This document shows positions 1-5,466 of a DNA stretch of 5,466 nt, in pieces. The notes under the pieces were generated by a model, which was given only the letters and a program-made list of their open reading frames with translations, did not search any database and was not told the DNA's origin. The stretch lies in the NCBI GenBank assembly GCA_946408315.1, contig CAMJRV010000195.1, forward strand, positions 1 to 5,466, given 5' to 3'. Every line of letters starts with the position of its first letter. Position 1 is the stretch's first letter. The DNA comes from an uncultured Bacillota bacterium. Its GTDB lineage: Bacteria; Bacillota; Clostridia; Peptostreptococcales; Anaerovoracaceae. A program made the position numbers and the translations under genes.

Positions 1-1157
1 GCAATATGCCCAAGCTGCTTATCGTAACGAATCTGCACCTTTGCGGTAGCAGAGATCAACGATTCCGGATTGAGTTCGATATATGGCTCTAAATCTTCCT
101 TTTTCAATGTTGCGATATCTGCCTGGCTCCCTGAAGCGGTCACCGTGATCTGCGGCGTCGTAACCGTAATGCCGGTGCCCTCGTCAATTCCTTCCATTTT
201 TATTTCACTGGCTGTATAGACGAACTGCTTCGTCGCCACCGGTTTGATCGTAATTCCCACCGACATATTTTCATATCCGTATGCAAATTCAACCCCTGCC
301 GGAAGTGCAATCTTAAGAGGCAGCTTCGACGTGTTGGAAACGGAACTGATATCCAGCGGTTCTGCCGTCAGCTCGGTAATTCCGGCCAGGGCATCTCTTG
401 TACCTTTTATCTTCACAGTATCGGGAATATCCAGGTTGGTCACTTCGTAGATCGGCGCCACCTCTCCTGTGAGATCGACAGTCAGAGGCACCGCTTTCAC
501 CTGAGAAAGCCGGGCGCTGACGTCTACATATGAGGATGACATCCTTACGTTTTGAACCACATCGCCGGAACGGTTCACCGCCACCGCCTTTGCCTGGACC
601 GTATTTCCTTCGGCAGTAAGTCCGGCGGTGTTCACTTCCGCCCTGATATAGGACACGGCTCCGACCTCCGATTTGGCTCCGGAAACCAGGATTTCCTCCG
701 GCTGTGTCGTAACCTGCCCTGCCTCGATATTTTCTTCAAAGGGACCGACAAAGACTACCTTGATCGGCTTTGGCACTTCCACCAGCTCTTCGATCACCAC
801 GTTGATCTTGATCGGGTCGTAGCTTATGAGATTGACCCCGTCCGGAACTTTTACCATGACCGGGATATAATTTTTTCCCATGCTGTAGCCGAACAGATCC
901 GCCTGCACGATGATATCCCTGGAGGAAAGCTTCGATAGATCGGCTTTCTTCGCCTCGACTTTTACATCCACCGTATAGTTTGCTTCGCCGGAAAGGGCAA
1001 GCCCCCGGGCGGCAAGGCTTTCTTCGTTGAGCAGTTGTACCGGAACGTCCGAAAAAGGCTGGGGCTTCATCGGGTTGGTCACTTCTATGACGTACACCCA
1101 CATGACGATGGCGATAATGACAGATAAGATTTTCAAAAAGGTATTACTGTTCAACAT
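1..1157 (-). CDS. cdaR: CdaR / YbbR-repeat protein, regulator of diadenylate cyclase (3' end outside window)
   Basis: I translated this frame directly: 385 complete codons are open from ATG at 1157 to the left edge, so the C-terminus is missing. The protein starts with a short cytoplasmic stretch and one hydrophobic helix (residues about 8-24, containing MWVYV). About four beta-rich YbbR-type repeats follow, at roughly 36-122, 129-215, 220-306 and from 309 to the edge. Each starts near a V/P-rich strand and ends in a V-x-[IV]-x-[IV] strand. This matches CdaR of Bacillus subtilis and relatives, a membrane-anchored extracytoplasmic protein that binds the diadenylate cyclase CdaA and modulates c-di-AMP synthesis. 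The start is supported by AGGAGG (1165-1170) seven bases upstream. The gene overlaps the end of cdaA by 14 bases, suggesting co-transcription and translational coupling. In Firmicutes glmM often comes next, which would lie beyond position 1. The repeat boundaries are estimates by eye; the family call is firm. Confidence 0.9.
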   Translation of the reverse strand, partial: MLNSNTFLKILSVIIAIVMWVYVIEVTNPMKPQPFSDVPVQLLNEESLAARGLALSGEANYTVDVKVEAKKADLSKLSSRDIIVQADLFGYSMGKNYIPVMVKVPDGVNLISYDPIKINVVIEELVEVPKPIKVVFVGPFEENIEAGQVTTQPEEILVSGAKSEVGAVSYIRAEVNTAGLTAEGNTVQAKAVAVNRSGDVVQNVRMSSSYVDVSARLSQVKAVPLTVDLTGEVAPIYEVTNLDIPDTVKIKGTRDALAGITELTAEPLDISSVSNTSKLPLKIALPAGVEFAYGYENMSVGITIKPVATKQFVYTASEIKMEGIDEGTGITVTTPQITVTASGSQADIATLKKEDLEPYIELNPESLISATAKVQIRYDKQLGHI

Positions 1158-1989
1158 CCTTGCGCCTCCTGATCTTATCCAAAAATGGGACCTTGACCTT
1201 TTCCGCAGGAATCTGGCTCAGATAGATATTGAGCAGAGTTTTTTCCACCGTCTTGATATCGAGAAATCTGGACAGCTTTCCGTCCACTGCGATGGAAATA
1301 ATTCCGGTTTCCTCCGAAACGATGATGGCGATGGAGTCGGAGTTTTCTGTGATCCCGATTCCGGCCCTGTGCCTCGTTCCGAGGTCCTTGCTCAGCGTCT
1401 TGCTCTGGGTCAGCGGCAGCACGCAGCCCGCCGCGTAGATCCGGTCGCCTCTGACGATGGTCGCTCCGTCATGAAGGGGAGCCCCCTCGTAAAAAATATT
1501 CCCCAGCAGCTCCGTGGAAATTTCTGCGTTGATCCTCGTCCCCGTTTCGGCGATATCCTCCAGGACCGTTTCCCGCTCCATAATGATCAGCGCGCCGACT
1601 TTATTAGACGAAAAATAATCCACTGCTTTGATAATCGCAGCGGTGATCACCTTTACCCGTTCCTTATCCATTTGTGCAAACTGAGGGGTGATGAATTTGC
1701 TGCGTCCCACATATTCCAGCGCGCGTCTCAGCTCAGGCTGGAATACGATTACCAGGGCGATGACGCCCAGCTGCAGCGTATTTCTGAGAATCCAGTTTAG
1801 TGTGTAGAAATTGAACTTATCCGATAGAACAGTGACCAGAACTAAAACCAGCAGCCCCTTTACGAGCTGCAGCGCCCTTGTCTCCCTTATAAAACCCAAT
1901 ACTTTATAGATTACAAATGCAACGATTGCAACATCAATGACATCCGTAATCCCTACGCCGGAAATAATGTTGTTGAATATTTCTGACAT
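1144..1989 (-). CDS. cdaA: Diadenylate cyclase CdaA (c-di-AMP synthase)
   Basis: CdaA is a membrane enzyme that condenses two ATP into c-di-AMP, a second messenger controlling potassium and osmolyte transport and cell-wall homeostasis in Firmicutes. At 281 residues it has the usual family length. Three hydrophobic helices occupy about residues 15-35, 39-57 and 70-84, followed by the linker FQPELRRALE and a DAC (DisA_N) catalytic domain from about 100 to 255. Both catalytic signatures are present: D174-G175-A176 within PLHDGATIV, and R206-H207-R208 within LGTRHRAGIG. The enzyme is therefore predicted to be active. The ATG at 1989 follows GGGAG (1999-2003) by nine bases; a second ATG four bases upstream is out of frame. 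A well-formed promoter lies just upstream, and cdaR overlaps its 3' end. The charged C-terminal tail (about 264-281) is typical of CdaA. No oddities were seen. Confidence 0.97.
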   Translation of the reverse strand: MSEIFNNIISGVGITDVIDVAIVAFVIYKVLGFIRETRALQLVKGLLVLVLVTVLSDKFNFYTLNWILRNTLQLGVIALVIVFQPELRRALEYVGRSKFITPQFAQMDKERVKVITAAIIKAVDYFSSNKVGALIIMERETVLEDIAETGTRINAEISTELLGNIFYEGAPLHDGATIVRGDRIYAAGCVLPLTQSKTLSKDLGTRHRAGIGITENSDSIAIIVSEETGIISIAVDGKLSRFLDIKTVEKTLLNIYLSQIPAEKVKVPFLDKIRRRKDVEQ

Positions 1990-2021
1990 ACATCTCTTCT
2001 CCCTGAAATCTTACTTACTTT

Positions 2022-2050
2022 ATTGTATCGAAAAAAACGCTAAACTTCAA
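2022..2050 (-). promoter_or_regulatory. Sigma-A-type promoter of cdaA-cdaR
   Basis: Read on the minus strand, a -35 element TTGAAG (2045-2050, 4 of 6 consensus bases) is separated by exactly 17 bases from a -10 element TACAAT (2022-2027, 5 of 6). Transcription would start near 2015, giving a leader of about 26 bases before the cdaA ATG. This implies the c-di-AMP operon has its own promoter and does not depend on read-through from the transporter gene upstream. The call rests on consensus and spacing alone. Confidence 0.75.
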
Positions 2051-2144
2051 TAGATTTTCCGGCGAAATATTCTTGTAATATAAGCATGAAATAGGGTAGC
2101 GTAAGGAGTAATTAGGCCCGCTACATCCTCGTTTTCAATGTTCA

Positions 2145-3116
2145 TTATTTCACTTTGTGTTCTTCAGGTGACTTTTCCGTGGTGACAAGGGCAACGCCTA
2201 TACAGTTGATGATAAGGCTGGCAAAAACGAAACCGGAATACAGTGAGTCGCCCAGTATTATTGCGGAGCTAAATACTCCCAGCACCGGCGACAAAAGCGA
2301 AAAGATCATTACCTTGCTCAAGGGATTGTACTTATAAAGCTGATTTGAAAAAATGAGCGCAGTGCCGCTGGTCAATATGAGTACGACCGTGGGGAAAGCA
2401 GCGGAGCTTCCCGCCTCAAAGGAGAGCGAACCATTCCCGCAGAGGCCTACGAGCATCAAAAGCGCACCGCTTATAACAGACTGCCAGCTTCCCACCCAAA
2501 TGGCGCTGCGACCTCTGGAAATTATCTTCAGGTAGGTCGCGCCAAAGGACCCGGAGATCTGACCGAGGAGAAGCAGGAATGCACCGAAAAGTGAGGCGGC
2601 GACGCCCATGTTGATGTCTTCCCAGTTCAAAATGACGACAGCGACCACACCCAGTACACAGCCCAGAAGCTTTCTGGGCGTCAGCGCGTCCTCCTTGAAG
2701 ATGAGGGCGGAAATAAGGATACCGCAAAATGCGCCTGCGCTGGAGAGAATGGATATCTGCACGCCTGATGAAAAGGCGGCGCCGAAATTAAAAAAGAGAT
2801 ACTGGGCCACACCCATAATGAGTCCCAGCTTCGCGATCTGCCAGAAATCCGAGAAATGCTCCGGCATGGGACGCACGCCCCGGATCCAGCAGTAAGCGAG
2901 GCCTATTACCCCCGCGCCGAAAAGACGGATGCCTGCAAAATTGATAAGCTCAAAAACATCTGTCCCTGACACACCAAAGCCGATATAACTTATCTTTGTC
3001 AAAGGCCCGGATATGGCCCAAAAGAAATATACTATAATAATGAAAAAATAGAACGATGCGCCCCCAGCATAGAGCGCTCTCTCTCGTTCTTCCTTTATCT
3101 GAATTCCATTGTTCAT
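2145..3116 (-). CDS. EamA/DMT-superfamily transporter, substrate unknown
   Basis: This is an integral membrane protein of 323 residues with about ten hydrophobic helices, at roughly 20-40, 58-79, 92-112, 118-141, 147-165, 170-190, 203-225, 238-258, 266-288 and 292-311. This is the 5+5 inverted-repeat plan of the drug/metabolite transporter superfamily (two EamA domains). Helix 4 ends in the family-like ALIFKEDALTPRKLLG segment, and the second half repeats it as SAIILGDSLYSG. Members export or import small metabolites such as amino acids, sugars or purines; the sequence does not reveal the substrate. ATG at 3116 is preceded by AGGGGG (3126-3131) with nine bases between. The charged N-terminal stretch (residues 6-14, KEERERALY) is cytoplasmic. 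The gene diverges from the DeoR-type regulator across a 224-base region with candidate operators, so it is the likeliest regulatory target. No convincing terminator follows its stop, so some read-through into cdaA is possible. Confidence 0.9.
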   Translation of the reverse strand: MNNGIQIKEERERALYAGGASFYFFIIIVYFFWAISGPLTKISYIGFGVSGTDVFELINFAGIRLFGAGVIGLAYCWIRGVRPMPEHFSDFWQIAKLGLIMGVAQYLFFNFGAAFSSGVQISILSSAGAFCGILISALIFKEDALTPRKLLGCVLGVVAVVILNWEDINMGVAASLFGAFLLLLGQISGSFGATYLKIISRGRSAIWVGSWQSVISGALLMLVGLCGNGSLSFEAGSSAAFPTVVLILTSGTALIFSNQLYKYNPLSKVMIFSLLSPVLGVFSSAIILGDSLYSGFVFASLIINCIGVALVTTEKSPEEHKVK

Positions 3117-3190
3117 TTATCGATGCCCCCTGTTGATAGTCTTTGAATTGAGTATTTTTATCTGCCTGCTTTTGGGGAAGTGAGACGGCT

Positions 3191-3230
3191 TCGTGTCAAG
3201 TTGACTCAAATTTATTCAATTTGATTCAAT
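3191..3230. promoter_or_regulatory. Tandem TTGANTCAA palindrome array, candidate operator
   Basis: Four consecutive 10-base units lie in register. Units at 3201-3210 and 3221-3230 contain perfect odd-centred palindromes, TTGACTCAA and TTGATTCAA. The unit at 3211-3220 has TTTATTCAA with one arm mismatch, and 3191-3200 has a degenerate TCGTGTCAA. The 10-base period is close to one DNA turn, so a protein would meet all sites on one helix face. The array lies between two divergent genes, one encoding a DeoR-family regulator, and overlaps a perfect TTGACA hexamer on the minus strand (3194-3199). Binding by the adjacent regulator is inferred and not shown. Confidence 0.55.
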
Positions 3231-3268
3231 GATTTCGCTCTATTTTGCTGTATTTCCCTACATATGCC

Positions 3269-3297
3269 TTGATGTTTTTAATTTACTTTGATATAAT
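3269..3297 (+). promoter_or_regulatory. Near-consensus sigma-A promoter of the DeoR-family gene
   Basis: TTGATG (3269-3274, 4 of 6 to the -35 consensus) is followed after exactly 17 bases by TATAAT (3292-3297, 6 of 6 to the -10 consensus). Initiation would fall near 3304, leaving a leader of about 37 bases before the TTG start codon. The palindrome array lies 40-80 bases upstream of the -35 element. A protein bound there would not directly cover this promoter, although looping or activation is possible. Confidence 0.8.
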
Positions 3298-3340
3298 TTA
3301 ACAAACATATTCGGAAATCTTAACAAAGGTTGGTAAAAAA

Positions 3341-4114
3341 TTGATTCGTGCCGAACGCATTGAGAAGATCAAAAGTCTTGCAAAAAGGCAGGATATTATT
3401 ACATGGGAAGAGCTTCAGCGCTGCCTGAACGTGTCAAAAGCGACTGTACAGCGCGACGCGGATATTTTGTGCAACGCCAGCGTTCTGAGAAAAACTCGGG
3501 GCGGCGTTATTTTCATTCAGGAGCCTGATTTCCGCGAGCTTTCAAACGCAGCCAGAGAGATCACCAATAAAGAGTCAAAGCAGCAGATCGCCGCAGCGGC
3601 GTTGGAATTTGTGCACAAGGATTCCTTTGTCATGATGGATTCCGGTTCAACGGTTTTGGAGCTTGTACGCCAGATCCCGCCCGACACCCCATTGACCGCC
3701 ATCACCTACTCGCTTGACACTGCCGTTGCTCTGGACAGTAAGCCAAATATCGAGATATATTTCACCGGCGGAAAACTTCGAAAGAAATTCAGGGCCTGCC
3801 ACGGTTACTTCGCGGAAAATATGCTCAGTCAGTTTCATGCCAGCGTCTGCTTTCTGGGCGCTGACGCGGTAAACATTGCTGATGGCGTAAGCGAGCACAA
3901 CATGTACGATGTACGGCTCAAACAGATAATGATTGAAAACTCCGCCAAGGTCATCCTTCTTGCCGACCACTCAAAGTTCACCAACAGCGCTTTCATACAT
4001 GTAGCCCCTCTGGATCAGGTGGACGTGATCATAACTGACGCGCATCTGGATGCGGCCACCCTGCAGGAAATGGGTAAACGCAAGATCAAAGTCATCCAGG
4101 TTTCGGAAAATTAA
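3341..4114 (+). CDS. DeoR-family transcriptional regulator
   Basis: This 257-residue protein has the usual DeoR-family length and two-part plan. An N-terminal helix-turn-helix covers about residues 5-57, with recognition-helix motif VSKATVQRDA (31-40). The C-terminal DeoRC sensor domain covers about 77-235 and resembles sugar-phosphate isomerases. Sensor motifs are intact: D100-SGST for phosphate binding, TGGKLRKKF (142-150), FLGADAV (171-177), DGVSEHNMYDVRLKQIMI, and LLADHSKF (206-213). Family members usually repress sugar-use genes and release DNA when a phosphorylated sugar binds. The FGGY kinase at the right edge could make such an effector, but that is inference. The start is TTG: an in-frame stop at 3299 and no in-frame ATG upstream leave it as the best choice, and the N-terminus IRAERIEKIKSL fits the family start. 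The ribosome site AAAGG (3325-3329) is weak and eleven bases away. The gene diverges from the EamA transporter and ends at a strong terminator. Confidence 0.93.
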   Translation: MIRAERIEKIKSLAKRQDIITWEELQRCLNVSKATVQRDADILCNASVLRKTRGGVIFIQEPDFRELSNAAREITNKESKQQIAAAALEFVHKDSFVMMDSGSTVLELVRQIPPDTPLTAITYSLDTAVALDSKPNIEIYFTGGKLRKKFRACHGYFAENMLSQFHASVCFLGADAVNIADGVSEHNMYDVRLKQIMIENSAKVILLADHSKFTNSAFIHVAPLDQVDVIITDAHLDAATLQEMGKRKIKVIQVSEN

Positions 4115-4146
4115 ACGTCAGCCCGCGATAAGCTCAAAATTCATTG

Positions 4147-4206
4147 AAAAAACGCCTTGGGTCTGAACCTTATGGTTCTAACACCCAAGGCGTCTTCGCA
4201 TTTTTT
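4147..4206. terminator. Strong intrinsic terminator, probably bidirectional
   Basis: An 11-base perfect stem pairs ACGCCTTGGGT (4152-4162) with ACCCAAGGCGT (4183-4193). Inside it a second stem pairs GAACC (4165-4169) with GGTTC (4174-4178) around the loop TTAT. On the minus strand the stem runs directly into a U tract (A-run 4147-4152 on the plus strand), ideal for ending the binding-protein transcript whose stop codon is at 4205-4207. On the plus strand a T6 run (4201-4206) follows seven bases after the stem, so it can also serve the DeoR-family gene that stops at 4114. The convergent genes therefore appear to share one terminator. Confidence 0.9.
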
Positions 4207-5113
4207 ACATACTCTTGGTTTCTTCAGCCTGTTCGGCTTTTCCAGCGCCATTGCTGAGCGGCTGCGCATTGAGCGCCGTCGTCATCATTTCCATCTGCGT
4301 GTCATGATCCATCGTCGCGATAACGGCATCGATCTTCTCCTTTAGTTCCGTGTTGCCCTTTGCCATAGGAATACCGGCGCAAAGAGCGGAGAGCTCGACA
4401 TCGAAGCCCTTACCTTCGCCAAAGGTGACCCAAGTCAGATCCGGGTTGGACATGCATGCAGACTGTGCCTCCGAGAGGCCGGTTATGATGCCGTCGACCT
4501 TGCCGGAACCAACAGCGACGAACAGCTCGGGAAGACCGCTGAGGCAAGGTTCGGCCTTAACATTGGGGATCTGCTGAACCAGCGGCTCCCAAATCGTCGC
4601 GATCTGAGTAGTGATCTTAGCGCCGTCAAAGTCCTTGATAGAGGTGGCATTTACATAGGGGCTGTCCTTGCGGACGACAATGACGCAGCCGTTGTTCCAG
4701 TAGTAGTCAGAGAAGTCAACAGACTTGAGTCTTTCCTCAGTAACGCCGAGGGTAGAGATGCAGCAGTCAAGCTTGCCGGAAACAACGCCGGGGATCAGGC
4801 CGTCCCAATCAGTCTTGATGATCTTGAGTTTCCATCCGTAGGTGTCACAGATCTTGCGGGCGACCTGTACGTCGTAACCGCAAACGTACTGGTTTGTGCC
4901 GTCAATGGGCCATGCGTCATTGGAATCGTCATCCTGGGTCCAGCCGAAAGGAGCTGCGCTGCAGTTCATGCCGACGCGGAGCACATAGCCTTCGCCATAA
5001 ACTTCTTCGCCATTAGCCGGGAGTTCTGCTTTGCTGCTGCTACCGCAGGCACCGAGGCTGACTATCATGAGCATTACGAGCAGACCTGCCAAAAGTTCTT
5101 TTACGTTCTTCAT
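4205..5113 (-). CDS. Family 3 (polar amino acid type) ABC solute-binding lipoprotein
   Basis: This 302-residue extracytoplasmic protein would deliver a ligand to an ABC importer. A lipoprotein signal covers residues 1-22 (KNVKELL, hydrophobic core, lipobox LGAC), with lipidated C23. The SBP_bac_3 fold follows: LRVGMN (45-50), APFGW (54-58), GYDVQVARKIC (79-89), TDWDGLIPGVVSGKLD (101-116), TEERLKSVDFSDYY (125-138) and SGKVDGIITG (203-212). R128 is the expected carboxylate-binding arginine. The acidic residue that usually closes the last motif and binds the ligand's amino group appears to be glycine (G212), so the ligand may not be a free amino acid. The mature chain is rich in cysteine, including an adjacent pair at 117-118. 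The chosen ATG has AAGGAGG (5120-5126) six bases upstream and starts the signal peptide; an upstream in-frame ATG at 5188 has neither. The gene follows an FGGY kinase by 116 bases and ends at a strong terminator. No permease or ATPase gene is visible. Confidence 0.92.
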   Translation of the reverse strand: MKNVKELLAGLLVMLMIVSLGACGSSSKAELPANGEEVYGEGYVLRVGMNCSAAPFGWTQDDDSNDAWPIDGTNQYVCGYDVQVARKICDTYGWKLKIIKTDWDGLIPGVVSGKLDCCISTLGVTEERLKSVDFSDYYWNNGCVIVVRKDSPYVNATSIKDFDGAKITTQIATIWEPLVQQIPNVKAEPCLSGLPELFVAVGSGKVDGIITGLSEAQSACMSNPDLTWVTFGEGKGFDVELSALCAGIPMAKGNTELKEKIDAVIATMDHDTQMEMMTTALNAQPLSNGAGKAEQAEETKSM

Positions 5114-5119
5114 TTTTTT

Positions 5120-5126
5120 CCTCCTT
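5120..5126 (-). promoter_or_regulatory. Ribosome binding site that fixes the binding-protein start
   Basis: Read on the minus strand, AAGGAGG sits six bases before the ATG at 5113. This places translation at the start of the lipoprotein signal peptide. The longer in-frame reading from 5188 would add 25 residues with no signal character in front of the signal peptide and has no comparable site. Confidence 0.9.
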
Positions 5127-5173
5127 AAAGTTTGATTTATTAGCCCCTGCGAAATTTCAGGATCAGCTACAAT

Positions 5174-5212
5174 GAAAAAATGCTGCATGCGCGGTTCAAA
5201 AACCGCTTTTTC
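5174..5212. other. Hairpin flanked by A and T runs between kinase and binding-protein genes
   Basis: GCGGTT (5191-5196) pairs with AACCGC (5201-5206) around the loop CAAA. On the plus strand a T5 run (5207-5211) follows immediately, which is terminator-like although the stem has only six pairs. On the minus strand, the direction of both flanking genes, a U run lies eleven bases past the stem (5174-5179). It could end part of the kinase transcript, protect its 3' end, or stop antisense transcription. I found no clear promoter for the binding-protein gene in the rest of this 116-base gap. Confidence 0.4.
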
Positions 5213-5229
5213 AACGCTTTACCGCTGCG

Positions 5230-5466
5230 TTACGGAAGCTGGTGCATGAGCTCCTTATTTCTCACGTACAACTCCTCGTAAATATCCAAATAGCGCTGGT
5301 AAAGCGCATGATTATGTATATTAGGCATCACGGGCCGGCTTAAGGGCATTGCTTCCTTGAGCGCTTGGAAATCCTTGAGGAGCCCGCAGCCGATGGCAGC
5401 CATGCAGGCGTCACCGTAGCTCGCTGTCTGCCAATTTTCCGCTACCTGGACCGGCATCCCTATAAC
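5230..5466 (-). CDS. FGGY-family carbohydrate kinase, C-terminal fragment (5' end outside window)
   Basis: The frame stays open to the right edge (codons for V-I-G precede the first visible Met), so this is the last 78 or so residues of a longer protein and not a small gene. The segment GMPVQVAENWQTASYGDACMAAIGCGLLKDF matches in pattern the final part of the FGGY_C domain, where a strand of the form G-P-V-x-V is followed by a Gly-Ala-rich helix (usually GAAxLAA, here GDACMAA). The tail Y-x-x-Y-x-x-x-Y-x-x-L (about NHALYQRYLDIYEELY) is also usual for these kinases. They phosphorylate pentuloses, hexuloses, polyols or glycerol using ATP in the cytoplasm. The substrate-determining regions lie outside the window, so xylulokinase, ribulokinase and other subtypes cannot be separated. 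It lies 116 bases upstream of the binding-protein gene on the same strand and is probably in the same locus. Confidence 0.8.
   Translation of the reverse strand, partial: VIGMPVQVAENWQTASYGDACMAAIGCGLLKDFQALKEAMPLSRPVMPNIHNHALYQRYLDIYEELYVRNKELMHQLP

Noticed and set aside
552..1101. Open frames on both strands (552-938 plus, 736-1101 minus)
   Set aside because: Both overlap the cdaR coding frame, which is open through the whole region and shows clear YbbR repeats.
1027..1800. 257-codon open frame on the plus strand
   Set aside because: It lies antisense to cdaA and cdaR, both firmly identified. Its translation has no recognisable domain and is rich in R, H, D and S, as expected for a shadow frame.
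2096..2124. Inverted repeat GTAGCG/CGCTAC after the transporter gene, possible terminator
   Set aside because: The stem is only six pairs with a 17-base loop, and no proper U tract follows on the minus strand.
3151..3160. AT-rich TAAAAATACT on the minus strand as a -10 for the transporter gene
   Set aside because: It matches the consensus poorly, and no -35-like hexamer lies 16-18 bases upstream.
3647..3970. 107-codon minus-strand frame inside the regulator gene
   Set aside because: It is fully antisense to conserved DeoR sensor motifs, with no ribosome site or recognisable product.
5114..5188. 25-residue N-terminal extension of the binding protein from ATG at 5188
   Set aside because: It would bury the lipoprotein signal peptide, and it lacks a ribosome binding site. 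The ATG at 5113 has an excellent one.
1..5466. Mobile element, CRISPR array, tRNA or rRNA
   Set aside because: No transposase or integrase, long terminal repeats, regular direct repeats with spacers, or cloverleaf-type sequence was seen by reading. The only tandem repeat is the short operator-like array at 3191-3230.

Overview
The window looks like a chromosomal segment from a low-to-mid GC, Gram-positive, probably anaerobic Firmicute (Clostridia-like). This is inferred from three things: the cdaA-cdaR gene pair, a lipoprotein-type solute-binding protein with no sign of a periplasm, and strong AGGAGG-type ribosome binding sites. The cysteine-rich secreted protein fits a strict anaerobe. I cannot assign a genus.

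Layout. Positions 1-1989 (minus strand) hold a two-gene housekeeping operon. cdaA is the membrane diadenylate cyclase that makes c-di-AMP. It overlaps by 14 bases the start of cdaR, a YbbR-repeat protein that runs off the left edge of the window. A good sigma-A-type promoter lies directly upstream of cdaA. Positions 2145-3116 (minus) encode a ten-helix EamA/DMT-family transporter. Positions 3117-3340 are a divergent intergenic region. It carries a near-consensus promoter for the rightward regulator gene and an unusual tandem array of TTGANTCAA palindromes at exactly 10-base spacing. Positions 3341-4114 (plus) encode a DeoR-family regulator that starts with TTG. A strong, probably bidirectional, terminator lies at 4147-4206. 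Positions 4205-5113 (minus) encode a family 3 (polar amino acid type) solute-binding lipoprotein. Positions 5230-5466 (minus) are the C-terminal end of an FGGY-family sugar kinase that enters from the right edge.

How they may work together. The left operon is independent c-di-AMP signalling. The right part resembles a small carbon-source locus: a sugar kinase, an extracytoplasmic binding protein, a transporter, and a DeoR-type regulator, a family that usually senses phosphorylated sugars. A reasonable but unproven model is that the kinase product is the effector of the DeoR regulator, which acts at the palindrome array to control the divergent transporter and perhaps itself. The binding protein belongs to an amino-acid-binding family, yet by my reading it lacks the acidic residue that normally holds the ligand's amino group. 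Its place beside a sugar kinase therefore makes the ligand an open question. No mobile element, CRISPR array, tRNA or rRNA was seen, and there is no clear sign of a wholly new system. The operator array and the kinase/binding-protein pairing are the points most worth checking.
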